Assembly (NCBI GenBank): GCA_946628745.1
Contig: CAMOXA010000009.1
Span: forward strand, 1-17,216
Reading direction: 5' to 3'
Origin: an uncultured Verrucomicrobiota bacterium
Lineage (GTDB): Bacteria > Verrucomicrobiota > Kiritimatiellia > RFP12 > UBA1067
Length of the DNA: 17,216 nucleotides
Below, piece after piece: positions 1-5,882 of this stretch. How positions within the stretch are numbered: the first letter of the stretch is position 1; each line of letters opens with the position of its first letter. A program made the position numbers and the translations under genes. The notes below the pieces were generated by a model. That model had not been told where the DNA came from. It saw only the letters and a list, made by a program, of their open reading frames with translations, and did not search any database.

Positions 1-179
1 CAGTAGAAGTAGCAGCTCTGGAAGCGCGCGCCGCCGCCCGCCTCGAACCAGCGGACACCCGCCGCGTATGCCTCCTCGACGCAAGGGAGGAAGTCTTTAG
101 AAAGAACGCGCGCGCCGACCACGGACTGGAAGCCGTCGCGAAACGCCGTAAGCATGTACTTGACTGTTTTCTTTGCCAT
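1..179 (-). CDS. Carboxyltransferase-type protein (OadA/PycB-like), N-terminal part only
   Basis: This is the first 59 codons of a gene that runs off the left edge. The visible protein starts MAKKTVKYMLTAFRDG and continues with FQS and, at about residues 45-53, FEAGGGARF. The RDGFQS stretch matches the metal-binding D-x-x-QS loop at the start of the DRE-TIM barrel in biotin-dependent carboxyltransferases such as oxaloacetate decarboxylase alpha and pyruvate carboxylase subunit B. The ATG at 179 has an upstream AAGAAAGG ribosome site. It lies 22 bases after an OadG-like gene, which supports a role in a sodium-translocating or biotin-dependent decarboxylase working on oxaloacetate or a related acid. 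The substrate cannot be read from this fragment. The divergent wording compared with classical OadA suggests the spirochaete/PVC type of the family, from memory only. Confidence 0.75.
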   Translation of the reverse strand, partial: MAKKTVKYMLTAFRDGFQSVVGARVLSKDFLPCVEEAYAAGVRWFEAGGGARFQSCYFY

Positions 180-201
180 TTTATTGACCTTTCTTAAATG
201 T

Positions 202-420
202 TCAACCGTTAAGCGCCACCGCTATGGCAAGCGCGACATTTGCATCGTCGTCCGCAGCTTTCGCCGCGGCCGGCTTCTTTTTCGGAGCGTCCTGGGGCAG
301 TATCGAGTCAAACCTCGCTATGCCCTGCATGGACATTTTTGTAACCATTATGAGAATCGTCAGGAAGATGTAGACTATGCCCATCCCTGCGATCATAAGA
401 ACAACGCCTTGTCCTATCAT
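202..420 (-). CDS. oadG: OadG-like sodium-pump decarboxylase gamma subunit
   Basis: A 72-residue protein with one hydrophobic segment at about residues 4-26 (GVVLMIAGMGIVYIFLTILI), followed by a short cytoplasmic tail rich in Lys, Ala and Asp and a second short hydrophobic end. An N-terminal membrane anchor of the form GxxLMxxGMGxVFxFLxxLI is typical of the gamma subunit of oxaloacetate or methylmalonyl-CoA decarboxylase, which helps assemble the membrane complex. It has a clear AAAGGAG site four bases before the ATG, lies 13 bases after hisI and 22 bases before the carboxyltransferase gene. The order gamma then alpha is as expected for such operons. No beta subunit is in the window. The tail has no clear metal-binding His cluster, so it could be a degenerate or simplified form. 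Confidence 0.75.
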   Translation of the reverse strand: MIGQGVVLMIAGMGIVYIFLTILIMVTKMSMQGIARFDSILPQDAPKKKPAAAKAADDDANVALAIAVALNG

Positions 421-433
421 TGTACTCCTTTGA

Positions 434-880
434 TTATTCGTCGATGTTGGTTAGTTTAAGCGTGTCGAAATCTATTCTGCGATAATAGCAGTTGCGCGGG
501 GCGCCAGCCTTGTTTTTTGTGTGGCATATGCCGCCGCGGCAGGGTCTGACGACGTACAGAAGCGAGTTCTGCTCGCAGTTCACATACGCCTCCAGGAGAT
601 CGAAAGTCTCGCCGCTCGTCTCGCCCTTGAACCAGAGTTTGTTGCGGCTCGTCGACCAGAGGACAAGTTTGCGTTTCGCAAAACTCTCCTTCATGGCAAA
701 CTCGTTGGTGTAGGCTACAAGGATAACCTCCTTCGTGTCGGCGTTCTGCACTGCAACCGGGATGACCCCGGGATCGCAATCCAACCTACCGGCGGCCCGC
801 GTATCCGCGACCTGCCGGCCTACTTTCTCCAGCTTTGTAAAATCAAGTGTCAGCTCTAACGAATCTTCTATCGTTCCCAT
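434..880 (-). CDS. hisI: HisI-like phosphoribosyl-AMP cyclohydrolase, divergent metal site
   Basis: 148 residues. HisI opens the adenine ring of phosphoribosyl-AMP, the third step of histidine synthesis. The fold signature is present: PVAVQNADTKEVILVAYTN at 41-59, LWSTSRNKLWFKGETSG at 74-90, and the zinc cysteines at C102, C119 (CHTK) and C131 (NCYY). The usual magnesium motif D-C-D-x-D-[ST]-LL is instead N101-C-E103-Q-N105-SLL, so all three acidic ligands are changed. Length is slightly above a stand-alone HisI because of an N-terminal extension of about 35 residues; no HisE domain is fused. The ATG at 880 has an AAAGGTGG site six bases upstream and an extended -10 promoter in the gap. It heads an operon with the OadG-like and carboxyltransferase genes. 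It is either an active lineage variant or a relative with another job. Confidence 0.8.
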   Translation of the reverse strand: MGTIEDSLELTLDFTKLEKVGRQVADTRAAGRLDCDPGVIPVAVQNADTKEVILVAYTNEFAMKESFAKRKLVLWSTSRNKLWFKGETSGETFDLLEAYVNCEQNSLLYVVRPCRGGICHTKNKAGAPRNCYYRRIDFDTLKLTNIDE

Positions 881-902
881 TTATTCCACCTTTGGTGAGT
901 TG

Positions 903-921
903 TTTTGATAGTATATCAAAA
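903..921. repeat. Perfect inverted repeat over the hisI promoter
   Basis: TTTTGATA, a three-base centre GTA, then TATCAAAA: a perfect 8-base inverted repeat. It covers the predicted -10 element and start point of hisI, the position expected for a repressor operator. It has no GC-rich stem and is a poor terminator candidate. Confidence 0.5.
910..918 (-). promoter_or_regulatory. Extended -10 promoter for hisI operon
   Basis: On the minus strand the sequence reads TGATATACT, an extended -10 (TGn followed by TATACT). It would start transcription near 903, about 22 bases before the hisI ATG. No good -35 hexamer is seen at the expected distance, which is usual for extended -10 promoters. Confidence 0.55.
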
Positions 922-932
922 ATCTCATGCGA

Positions 933-942
933 CCGCTAGCGG
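933..942. repeat. Perfect 10-base palindrome CCGCTAGCGG
   Basis: It lies in the gap between the neuD-like stop codon and the hisI promoter. On the minus strand it is followed about ten bases later by ATTTTT. It may be the stem of a weak terminator for the upstream operon or a protein site; the stem is only five base pairs with no loop, so this is uncertain. Confidence 0.3.
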
Positions 943-950
943 ATTCTGAA

Positions 951-1583
951 CTAAAGCAAGGGCGCCGCCGGGTTGCCAAGGACGCGCCCGCCGGCCGGCA
1001 CGTCGACAAACACTGCGGAACCCGCACCTACGACCGCACCCGCCCCAATCGCACGGCGGGGCGTCACAATCGAGCCCGGATACACGCACGCGCCCTCGCC
1101 TATTGTCACGCCGCCGCCAATCGCACACTGGGCGTAGACGTGCGAGAAGTCGCAGACACGCGAATCGTGGCCGATCGATGTGTTGTGAAAGACGCAAGCG
1201 TGGCGCCCTACCGACACGTCCGCAGTCAGCGACACGTTTGGCGCTATGAACGAACCCTCGCCGACCGAGACGTTCGGCCCCAACACCGCGGTGCGGTGTA
1301 CGATCGGCACGAACCTGCCGCCCTTGGCGGATATCGCCGCGACACATGCGCGCCTCGCGGCTATGCTGCCCAGCGCGGTTATGAACACGTCTCTATCTTG
1401 AGGTGAATACGACGACGGAGCGCCGACAACCGGAGGATAGCCGGCGAATCCGTCGAGAGCGTCCGGCCTCTCGTCGAGGAAGCCTCCGATTTCAAAGCTC
1501 TCGCCATACCCGGCCGCCTCGCGAGCGGCGGCGAACATCTCACGTCCGAAGCCGCCCGCCCCTATTATTACGAGCCTGTTCAT
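951..1583 (-). CDS. NeuD/PglD-family sugar O- or N-acyltransferase
   Basis: 210 residues starting MNRLVIIGAGGFGRE. The N-terminal part has the Rossmann-like IIGAGGFGRE nucleotide-sugar binding turn of the NeuD/PglD/VioB family. From about residue 90 the protein runs as a left-handed beta-helix of hexapeptide repeats (VLGPNVSVGEGSFIAPNVSL and on), with the GHDSRVCDFSHVYAQC stretch that carries the conserved catalytic histidine region, and ends GNPAAPLL. Such enzymes move an acetyl group from acetyl-CoA to an amino sugar or sialic acid for surface glycans. The start at 1583 is preferred over an upstream one because it has a GGGAAAGG site and forms an ATGA overlap with the carrier-protein gene before it. 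That coupling raises the possibility that the donor is a carrier-bound acyl group. The acceptor is unknown. Confidence 0.8.
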   Translation of the reverse strand: MNRLVIIGAGGFGREMFAAAREAAGYGESFEIGGFLDERPDALDGFAGYPPVVGAPSSYSPQDRDVFITALGSIAARRACVAAISAKGGRFVPIVHRTAVLGPNVSVGEGSFIAPNVSLTADVSVGRHACVFHNTSIGHDSRVCDFSHVYAQCAIGGGVTIGEGACVYPGSIVTPRRAIGAGAVVGAGSAVFVDVPAGGRVLGNPAAPLL

Positions 1584-1807
1584 TGCAGAACCTTTCCCAT
1601 CAGCTCGGCAGCGCTGGAACACGAATCAAGCTCCGCGAGCGAAAGCGCCCGCCCGTATTTCTGCTGAAGCGTCACCTTGAGGGAAAACGCCGTGAGCGAC
1701 CCCCAAAGCGGGGCTCGCCTGTAGTCTTCTTCCGGCGAAACCGACGCGACTTCAAGCACGTCCGCCAGCATCGCGAGGAAGGTCTGTTCGCTCTGCCCGA
1801 TATCCAT
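1580..1807 (-). CDS. Acyl-carrier-protein-like protein (GSL motif)
   Basis: 75 residues with the size and helix pattern of an acyl carrier protein. The phosphopantetheine attachment loop reads PLWGSLTAFSLKV, so the serine that would carry the 4'-phosphopantetheine is present (about residue 37), but the aspartate of the DSL signature is glycine. The following helices (LQQKYGRALSLAEL and AAELMGKVLQ) fit the family. The start at 1807 is chosen because AGGAGG stands six bases upstream; an in-frame ATG 30 bases earlier lacks such a site. Its stop overlaps the start of the NeuD-like acyltransferase by four bases, so the two products probably act together. It may be a dedicated carrier for glycan or lipid acylation. 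Whether it is modified by a phosphopantetheinyl transferase cannot be read here. Confidence 0.7.
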   Translation of the reverse strand: MDIGQSEQTFLAMLADVLEVASVSPEEDYRRAPLWGSLTAFSLKVTLQQKYGRALSLAELDSCSSAAELMGKVLQ

Positions 1808-1813
1808 TGTCTG

Positions 1814-1819
1814 CCTCCT
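1814..1819 (-). promoter_or_regulatory. Ribosome binding site that sets the carrier-protein start
   Basis: A full AGGAGG on the minus strand, six bases before the ATG at 1807. It decides against the in-frame upstream ATG at 1837, whose extra ten residues (MTTTRDRRQT) would be encoded across this site. Confidence 0.7.
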
Positions 1820-1862
1820 GTCTCTTGTCGTTGTCATTCAATATCCAGTTGCCCGGCGGAAT

Positions 1863-4190
1863 TCAGTTCGCTGCCGCCTGCCTAAACTCGACACGCCTCA
1901 ACAGACGGATCTGAAGATACGTGAAGCCAATCAGCGCGACGCCAAGGAACCACGCCATCGTAGTAGCCGTGGAGAAACGGAGATTGTTGTAAGCCTCTTT
2001 CCAGATCTGAAGCGAAATCACCTGCGTCGCGTCGCCGGGACCGCCGAATGTGAGCAGGAATATGGAACCCATGCCCTGGAACGCGGCGATGAATGCACCG
2101 ACAAAATTGATGACCATCAGCGGGGCCAGCTGCGGAAACGTTATGTGCCTGAAGCGCGCGAAGATGCCCGCGCCGTCTATCGCGGCAGCTTCGTAATAGT
2201 CGCGCGGCAGAGATTCTATCGCCGCTATGTATATGAGCGAACTGACCCCGGCTCCAGCCCATACGCCCGGCAAAATGCAACAGGTCATCGCCCACGACGG
2301 ATCGAGCAGCCATGTGCACGGCCCAAGACCGACGGATGCCAAAAGCTGGTTGAGAAGTCCGTTTTCGGTCGGGTCGAACATAAGCTTCCACATCAACGTC
2401 ACGACAAGCGCGCTCGTGAGATGGGGCAGAAAATACAGAAACCTGAAAACAAGTTTTCCCCTCGGTATCTCGCACAGCATGACAGCCAGCAGTATCGGCG
2501 ACAGAAAGCCCAAGAGCAAAGTTATCGCGACATACTTCAACGTACGGCACCAAGCCGCCCAAAAAGCAGGATCGGTGGCGACGCGTATGAAATTATCAAG
2601 CCCGACCCACTTTGCGCCACCCACTATGTGGTAATCCCGAAAAGCCATTATCGCTCCTCTCAGAAGAGGGTAATAGCTCCATACGAGAATTGAAAGCACT
2701 GCAGGCGCGAGAAAAAGCCATGGGGCGAATCTGGAACAAAAGCGAGACCGCCGCCCGCTCGCGGCTGCGTTCATGTCCTGGCCCGAACGCCGGCGGAAAC
2801 GCCAGATCATCCCGACTGCAAAAAGCAGACAAGCAAGGACAACGCCAAGAATGACGCGCGCAAGCGGTCGGGCACGGTCGATTTGCGACATGTCGCTTTG
2901 AAACATAAGCCCTCTGTTGGCATCCTCTGTTATGGATCTCAACGCGGCCGCATAATCGAAATCTCCGCCCGATTCCGAAAGGAGCAGCCCGAGGAATCTG
3001 CGTTGGACTAAATCGCTCGCTCCCTGCCAAAAGCCCACCCAAGGCTCGGTCGCGGACTTGATGTCGCCGGACTCGAGCTCTGCATACATGTCCCTGATTC
3101 CCTTTGGGATCTTTTGAAGTTCGTCTTTGTATCCAAGACGTACGAGATCGGCCGGCAGACACCATTGCGCACGGCCTTCCGCCACATTCCGGCGGACTTC
3201 GTCGTCCGCCATCTCCGGAGATGCAAGAGCGGCAATGCATTTGAAAACGAGATCGCGTTCCTCCTTCGGCCGGCGGCCGACGCATTCGCTCATTGCGTAA
3301 AAATGCCGGTGCGCCTGGAGCACTCTCGCTCCGCCCTCGTCTGCCGCGGGGAAAGGCATTATGCCGATGTTGTCGGAAGCCATACCGTATGTCAAGGTCA
3401 ATCTGCGGACAAGATCCTCACCGCCGAACACGGCGACAATCTCGCCGCTTATGAAAAGCTGCCCCACCTCGTCGGCGCCGGTCAAAGTGGGCATGCCGCG
3501 CACGACACCAAGGCGCACAAGCTCTTGAAGGAACCCGGCCGCCTTCAATGCCGCCGGCGAATCGAAACAGGACTCGTAGACTCCGCCGCGCTCCCGTATT
3601 ACGTCGCCGCCGGCCGACTGCACCCACGGGAGAAAACCCCACGGACGGTTCTCGATGGCGAATGCGCGACGTCCTGGCGACCTGAGTTTCACACACCATT
3701 CGCGAAAGGCGCTCCATGTCCGGGGCGGCGACTCCGGGTCAAGACCGGACTGCGCGACAAGATCTTTGCGGTACACAATGCCGTAATAGGCAACACCAGG
3801 CGTCGGCAAAGCCCAGACGTGGCCGTCGAACGCCCGGACCTTGTCCCACAGGTCGCGAGGCTTCGCATGCACGTCAACCCATTCGTCGAGCGGGTACACG
3901 AAGCCTTGCGCGACATCGTGTCTGAGTATATGGAACCACGCCTTGTAGACGTCAGGCGCCGAACGTGCCGCAAGACTGAGCAGGAAAGTCGACCTGCCGC
4001 CGGCCCCTGGCAGAGTGAGGCCGCCCCATTTCACCGGTTCAAGGCCCGGCGTCCTGCGCGCCAATTCGATTATGCGGCGCGTCGCAGGATCTTCAGGATG
4101 GTTGGGGTCGTATGCGAGAAGAAAACTGACCTCGGTCGCAGCCGAGGTCAGTTGCGCCACTATAGCCAGCGCGAGGAGCTTACTCCTCAT
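1863..4190 (-). CDS. Fused sugar-binding protein and CUT1 ABC permease (MalE-MalF type)
   Basis: 775 residues combining two proteins that are normally separate. Residues 1-17 (MRSKLLALAIVAQLTSA) look like a signal peptide. Residues 20-430 resemble a family 1 extracellular solute-binding protein (DVYKAWFHILRHDVAQGF, PLDEWVD, VWALPTPGVAYYGIVYRKDL). A membrane segment lies at 443-464, then a short basic cytoplasmic linker, then a six-helix permease from about 488 with the ATPase-docking EAA loop at 667-688 (EAAAIDGAGIFARFRHITFP). The topology is self-consistent: the receptor outside, the linker helix going in, and the permease starting from the cytoplasm. It probably imports a sugar or oligosaccharide. 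The second permease and ATPase are not in this window. The ATG at 4190 overlaps the thioredoxin gene by 11 bases; a TTG at 4217 is possible but would disrupt the signal peptide. Confidence 0.85.
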   Translation of the reverse strand: MRSKLLALAIVAQLTSAATEVSFLLAYDPNHPEDPATRRIIELARRTPGLEPVKWGGLTLPGAGGRSTFLLSLAARSAPDVYKAWFHILRHDVAQGFVYPLDEWVDVHAKPRDLWDKVRAFDGHVWALPTPGVAYYGIVYRKDLVAQSGLDPESPPRTWSAFREWCVKLRSPGRRAFAIENRPWGFLPWVQSAGGDVIRERGGVYESCFDSPAALKAAGFLQELVRLGVVRGMPTLTGADEVGQLFISGEIVAVFGGEDLVRRLTLTYGMASDNIGIMPFPAADEGGARVLQAHRHFYAMSECVGRRPKEERDLVFKCIAALASPEMADDEVRRNVAEGRAQWCLPADLVRLGYKDELQKIPKGIRDMYAELESGDIKSATEPWVGFWQGASDLVQRRFLGLLLSESGGDFDYAAALRSITEDANRGLMFQSDMSQIDRARPLARVILGVVLACLLFAVGMIWRFRRRSGQDMNAAASGRRSRFCSRFAPWLFLAPAVLSILVWSYYPLLRGAIMAFRDYHIVGGAKWVGLDNFIRVATDPAFWAAWCRTLKYVAITLLLGFLSPILLAVMLCEIPRGKLVFRFLYFLPHLTSALVVTLMWKLMFDPTENGLLNQLLASVGLGPCTWLLDPSWAMTCCILPGVWAGAGVSSLIYIAAIESLPRDYYEAAAIDGAGIFARFRHITFPQLAPLMVINFVGAFIAAFQGMGSIFLLTFGGPGDATQVISLQIWKEAYNNLRFSTATTMAWFLGVALIGFTYLQIRLLRRVEFRQAAAN

Positions 4191-4710
4191 TCTCCAATTT
4201 CTGCAGTTGGGCCTCAAGTTTGTCTATCTCTGAACGCAAGCGCTGAATCTCCGCCGCATTCTTTTTGAGAGCCTTGAGATGCTTCACATACTTGGCTGCG
4301 CCGCCGCGCCTGTAACCGGTCTGCGCGACCGTCTTGCCATCGGCATCAAGAATCAACGCCGTGGGGAAACCGCGTATTTCATATTTCTCTACAAGCTTGG
4401 GATTCTGGGTTTTGGCTTTCTCGCCGAGGAGTTCCGTGTTGTTGGGGGTGTCGACGTACAGAAGCACGAAATCCCCCGACACGCCGTCAAGAAACGCCTG
4501 CTTCGAGAGAACCTCCTTGTCGAGCCGCTGGCACCAGCCGCACCAGTCGCTGCCCGAGAAGCAAGCGTATACGAGACGGTTGGACTCCTTGGCGGACTTG
4601 ATCGCCGCATCGAAATCGTCCGTAAAACCCTTTGGCGTGGAAGTCGCCGCGACAGTATTGGACGATGCGAGCAAAAGCGCCGCCACGCCCCCGAGTATTG
4701 ATTGCTTCAT
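4180..4710 (-). CDS. Secreted thioredoxin-like protein with C-terminal coiled coil
   Basis: 176 residues. Residues 1-21 (MKQSILGGVAALLLASSNTV) form a signal peptide, so the protein acts outside the cytoplasm. The thioredoxin fold carries the active site SDWCGWCQRL with C57 and C60, and the cis-proline in IRGFPTALIL at P116. The SDWCGWC wording is typical of periplasmic thioredoxin-family proteins that handle disulfides or reduce partner proteins. Residues about 146-174 (AEIQRLRSEIDKLEAQLQ) form a heptad coiled coil, an unusual tail that may bring oligomerisation or a partner. The start at 4710 has AGGAGA eight bases upstream, after an A-rich leader. Its stop overlaps the start of the fused transporter. 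The redox partner and target are unknown; the transporter's binding domain has several cysteines but no link is shown. Confidence 0.85.
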   Translation of the reverse strand: MKQSILGGVAALLLASSNTVAATSTPKGFTDDFDAAIKSAKESNRLVYACFSGSDWCGWCQRLDKEVLSKQAFLDGVSGDFVLLYVDTPNNTELLGEKAKTQNPKLVEKYEIRGFPTALILDADGKTVAQTGYRRGGAAKYVKHLKALKKNAAEIQRLRSEIDKLEAQLQKLENEE

Positions 4711-4759
4711 AGTCTGGATCTCCTGTTTTTTGTTTTTGTTTTCAAGCAGGCGGCACAGG

Positions 4760-5314
4760 TCAGTACACATTCGTGACAAGACCTCTTGCGACCTTCTTGG
4801 CGATTTTCTCTCCGGCGAGAGATTTTAGAAGGACAAGCGAGAAGAGCATCGCCGAACCCGGCGCCTGACCTGTTATCACGTCGCCGTCCTCGACGACAGG
4901 CACGTTGGCGCACTCGCGATCGAGGTCGACGCTGCACGTCGGGTAGCACGTCACATGCTGTCCCTCGTCCAGGACATTGGCCTCCACCAGCACCGTCGGC
5001 GCGGCGCAAATGGCGCAAATCAGGCGGTGCTCCTCTTTCTGGCGCACAAGCCGGTCCAAAACTTCGCGAGACCTTCTGAGATTTTCGGTGCCCTGTCCGC
5101 CGCCCGGCAGTATCATGGCATCGAAAGTCTCTTTGGCGGCATCCGCAAAAAGAGCGTCGGCCCGCATCATCGCGCCGTGAGCCCCCTCTACATCGAGGGA
5201 CCCGCTTATGGACGCGGTCGTGACATCGACGCCGCCGCGACGGAGCACGTCCAGAATAGTAACAGCCTCGATCTCCTCGAATCCGTCAGCAAGCACTATT
5301 ATAGCGTTGGCCAT
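4760..5314 (-). CDS. DJ-1/PfpI (ThiJ) family protein
   Basis: 184 residues covering the whole family length. Visible marks are the first strand and turn AIIVLADGFEEIEA with the conserved E16, the ILPGGGQGTENLR loop at about 68-80, and the nucleophile elbow LICAICAAPTVL with C103. The CYPTC stretch follows as in bacterial DJ-1 members. The family includes glyoxalase III or deglycase activity, chaperone and oxidative-stress proteins; which applies is not decided by sequence. A strong AAGGGGG ribosome site precedes the ATG. It lies 27 bases after the RRM gene and 49 bases before the thioredoxin gene, so a redox or protein-quality role in this operon is reasonable but inferred. Confidence 0.88.
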   Translation of the reverse strand: MANAIIVLADGFEEIEAVTILDVLRRGGVDVTTASISGSLDVEGAHGAMMRADALFADAAKETFDAMILPGGGQGTENLRRSREVLDRLVRQKEEHRLICAICAAPTVLVEANVLDEGQHVTCYPTCSVDLDRECANVPVVEDGDVITGQAPGSAMLFSLVLLKSLAGEKIAKKVARGLVTNVY

Positions 5315-5341
5315 AGGCAGTCCCCCTTGGTTGCATTATGT

Positions 5342-5812
5342 TCAGTCGAGGTTCTTGGCCTCGTTGCACTTGAGCTTGCGCCCAAGTATCTCCTTGTCGT
5401 TGAGCGCGGCGACCGCGGCATCGACTTCGGCGCGGTTGGGCATGTGCACGAAACCGAAACCCTTGGATTTGTTGTTGTAGCGGTTTGTGATTATTCTCGC
5501 CGAATTGACCGTTCCGAACGCCTCGAACTCCTTGCGCAGCTGATCCTCCGTCAGATCGTAGCTGAGGTTGCCGACGTATATTTCGATGGATCCGTCGGCG
5601 GGGGCGGGATGGCGCTTCATCAGTTTGGACTCGGCTTTCTGCTTGCGCGGATCGCTTGGCGACGCGTCTTTTGACGAAGCCTCGGGCCTCCCCTTGCACG
5701 ACATCTTGCACACCAGCATCTCGACGATCAATCCCACCATGAACGCCGCTACGGCGACAATCAGTGTCGGCACAAGCGTTTCACCGCGAAACAAGTTGCA
5801 TATGTTTTCCAT
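5342..5812 (-). CDS. Membrane-anchored RRM RNA-binding protein
   Basis: 156 residues. Residues 13-35 (LVPTLIVAVAAFMVGLIVEM) form one transmembrane helix, followed by a basic, Ser/Pro-rich linker (about 36-72). Residues 77-152 are a single RRM with RNP2 IYVGNLSY at 78-85 and RNP1 KGFGFVHM at 117-124, including the aromatic residues that stack on RNA. Bacterial RRM proteins are normally small, soluble and free of membrane segments, so the tether is unusual. The start at 5812 follows AAAGGA about 11 bases upstream; the internal Met65 would give a soluble form but has no ribosome site. It lies 70 bases after rpoD, with a purine-rich spacer and no evident promoter, so it may be cotranscribed. The RNA target is unknown. 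Confidence 0.85.
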   Translation of the reverse strand: MENICNLFRGETLVPTLIVAVAAFMVGLIVEMLVCKMSCKGRPEASSKDASPSDPRKQKAESKLMKRHPAPADGSIEIYVGNLSYDLTEDQLRKEFEAFGTVNSARIITNRYNNKSKGFGFVHMPNRAEVDAAVAALNDKEILGRKLKCNEAKNLD

Positions 5813-5838
5813 TGTTCTATCTGTCCTTTCTGTTCTTC

Positions 5839-5864
5839 TTTTTCTTTTCTGTTTTTCTTTTCTG
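5839..5864. repeat. 13-base tandem repeat in purine-rich spacer
   Basis: Two exact copies of CAGAAAAGAAAAA on the minus strand, in the untranslated gap between the rpoD stop and the RRM start. The whole spacer is nearly free of pyrimidines on the transcribed strand, so it should be unstructured in mRNA. Confidence 0.7.
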
Positions 5865-5882
5865 ATCCGCCTCAATGCCGCG

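Noticed and set aside
3114..4268. Long plus-strand open frame of 384 codons
   Set aside because: It lies opposite the transporter fusion and has no recognisable domain; GC-rich third positions of the real gene keep the opposite frame open.
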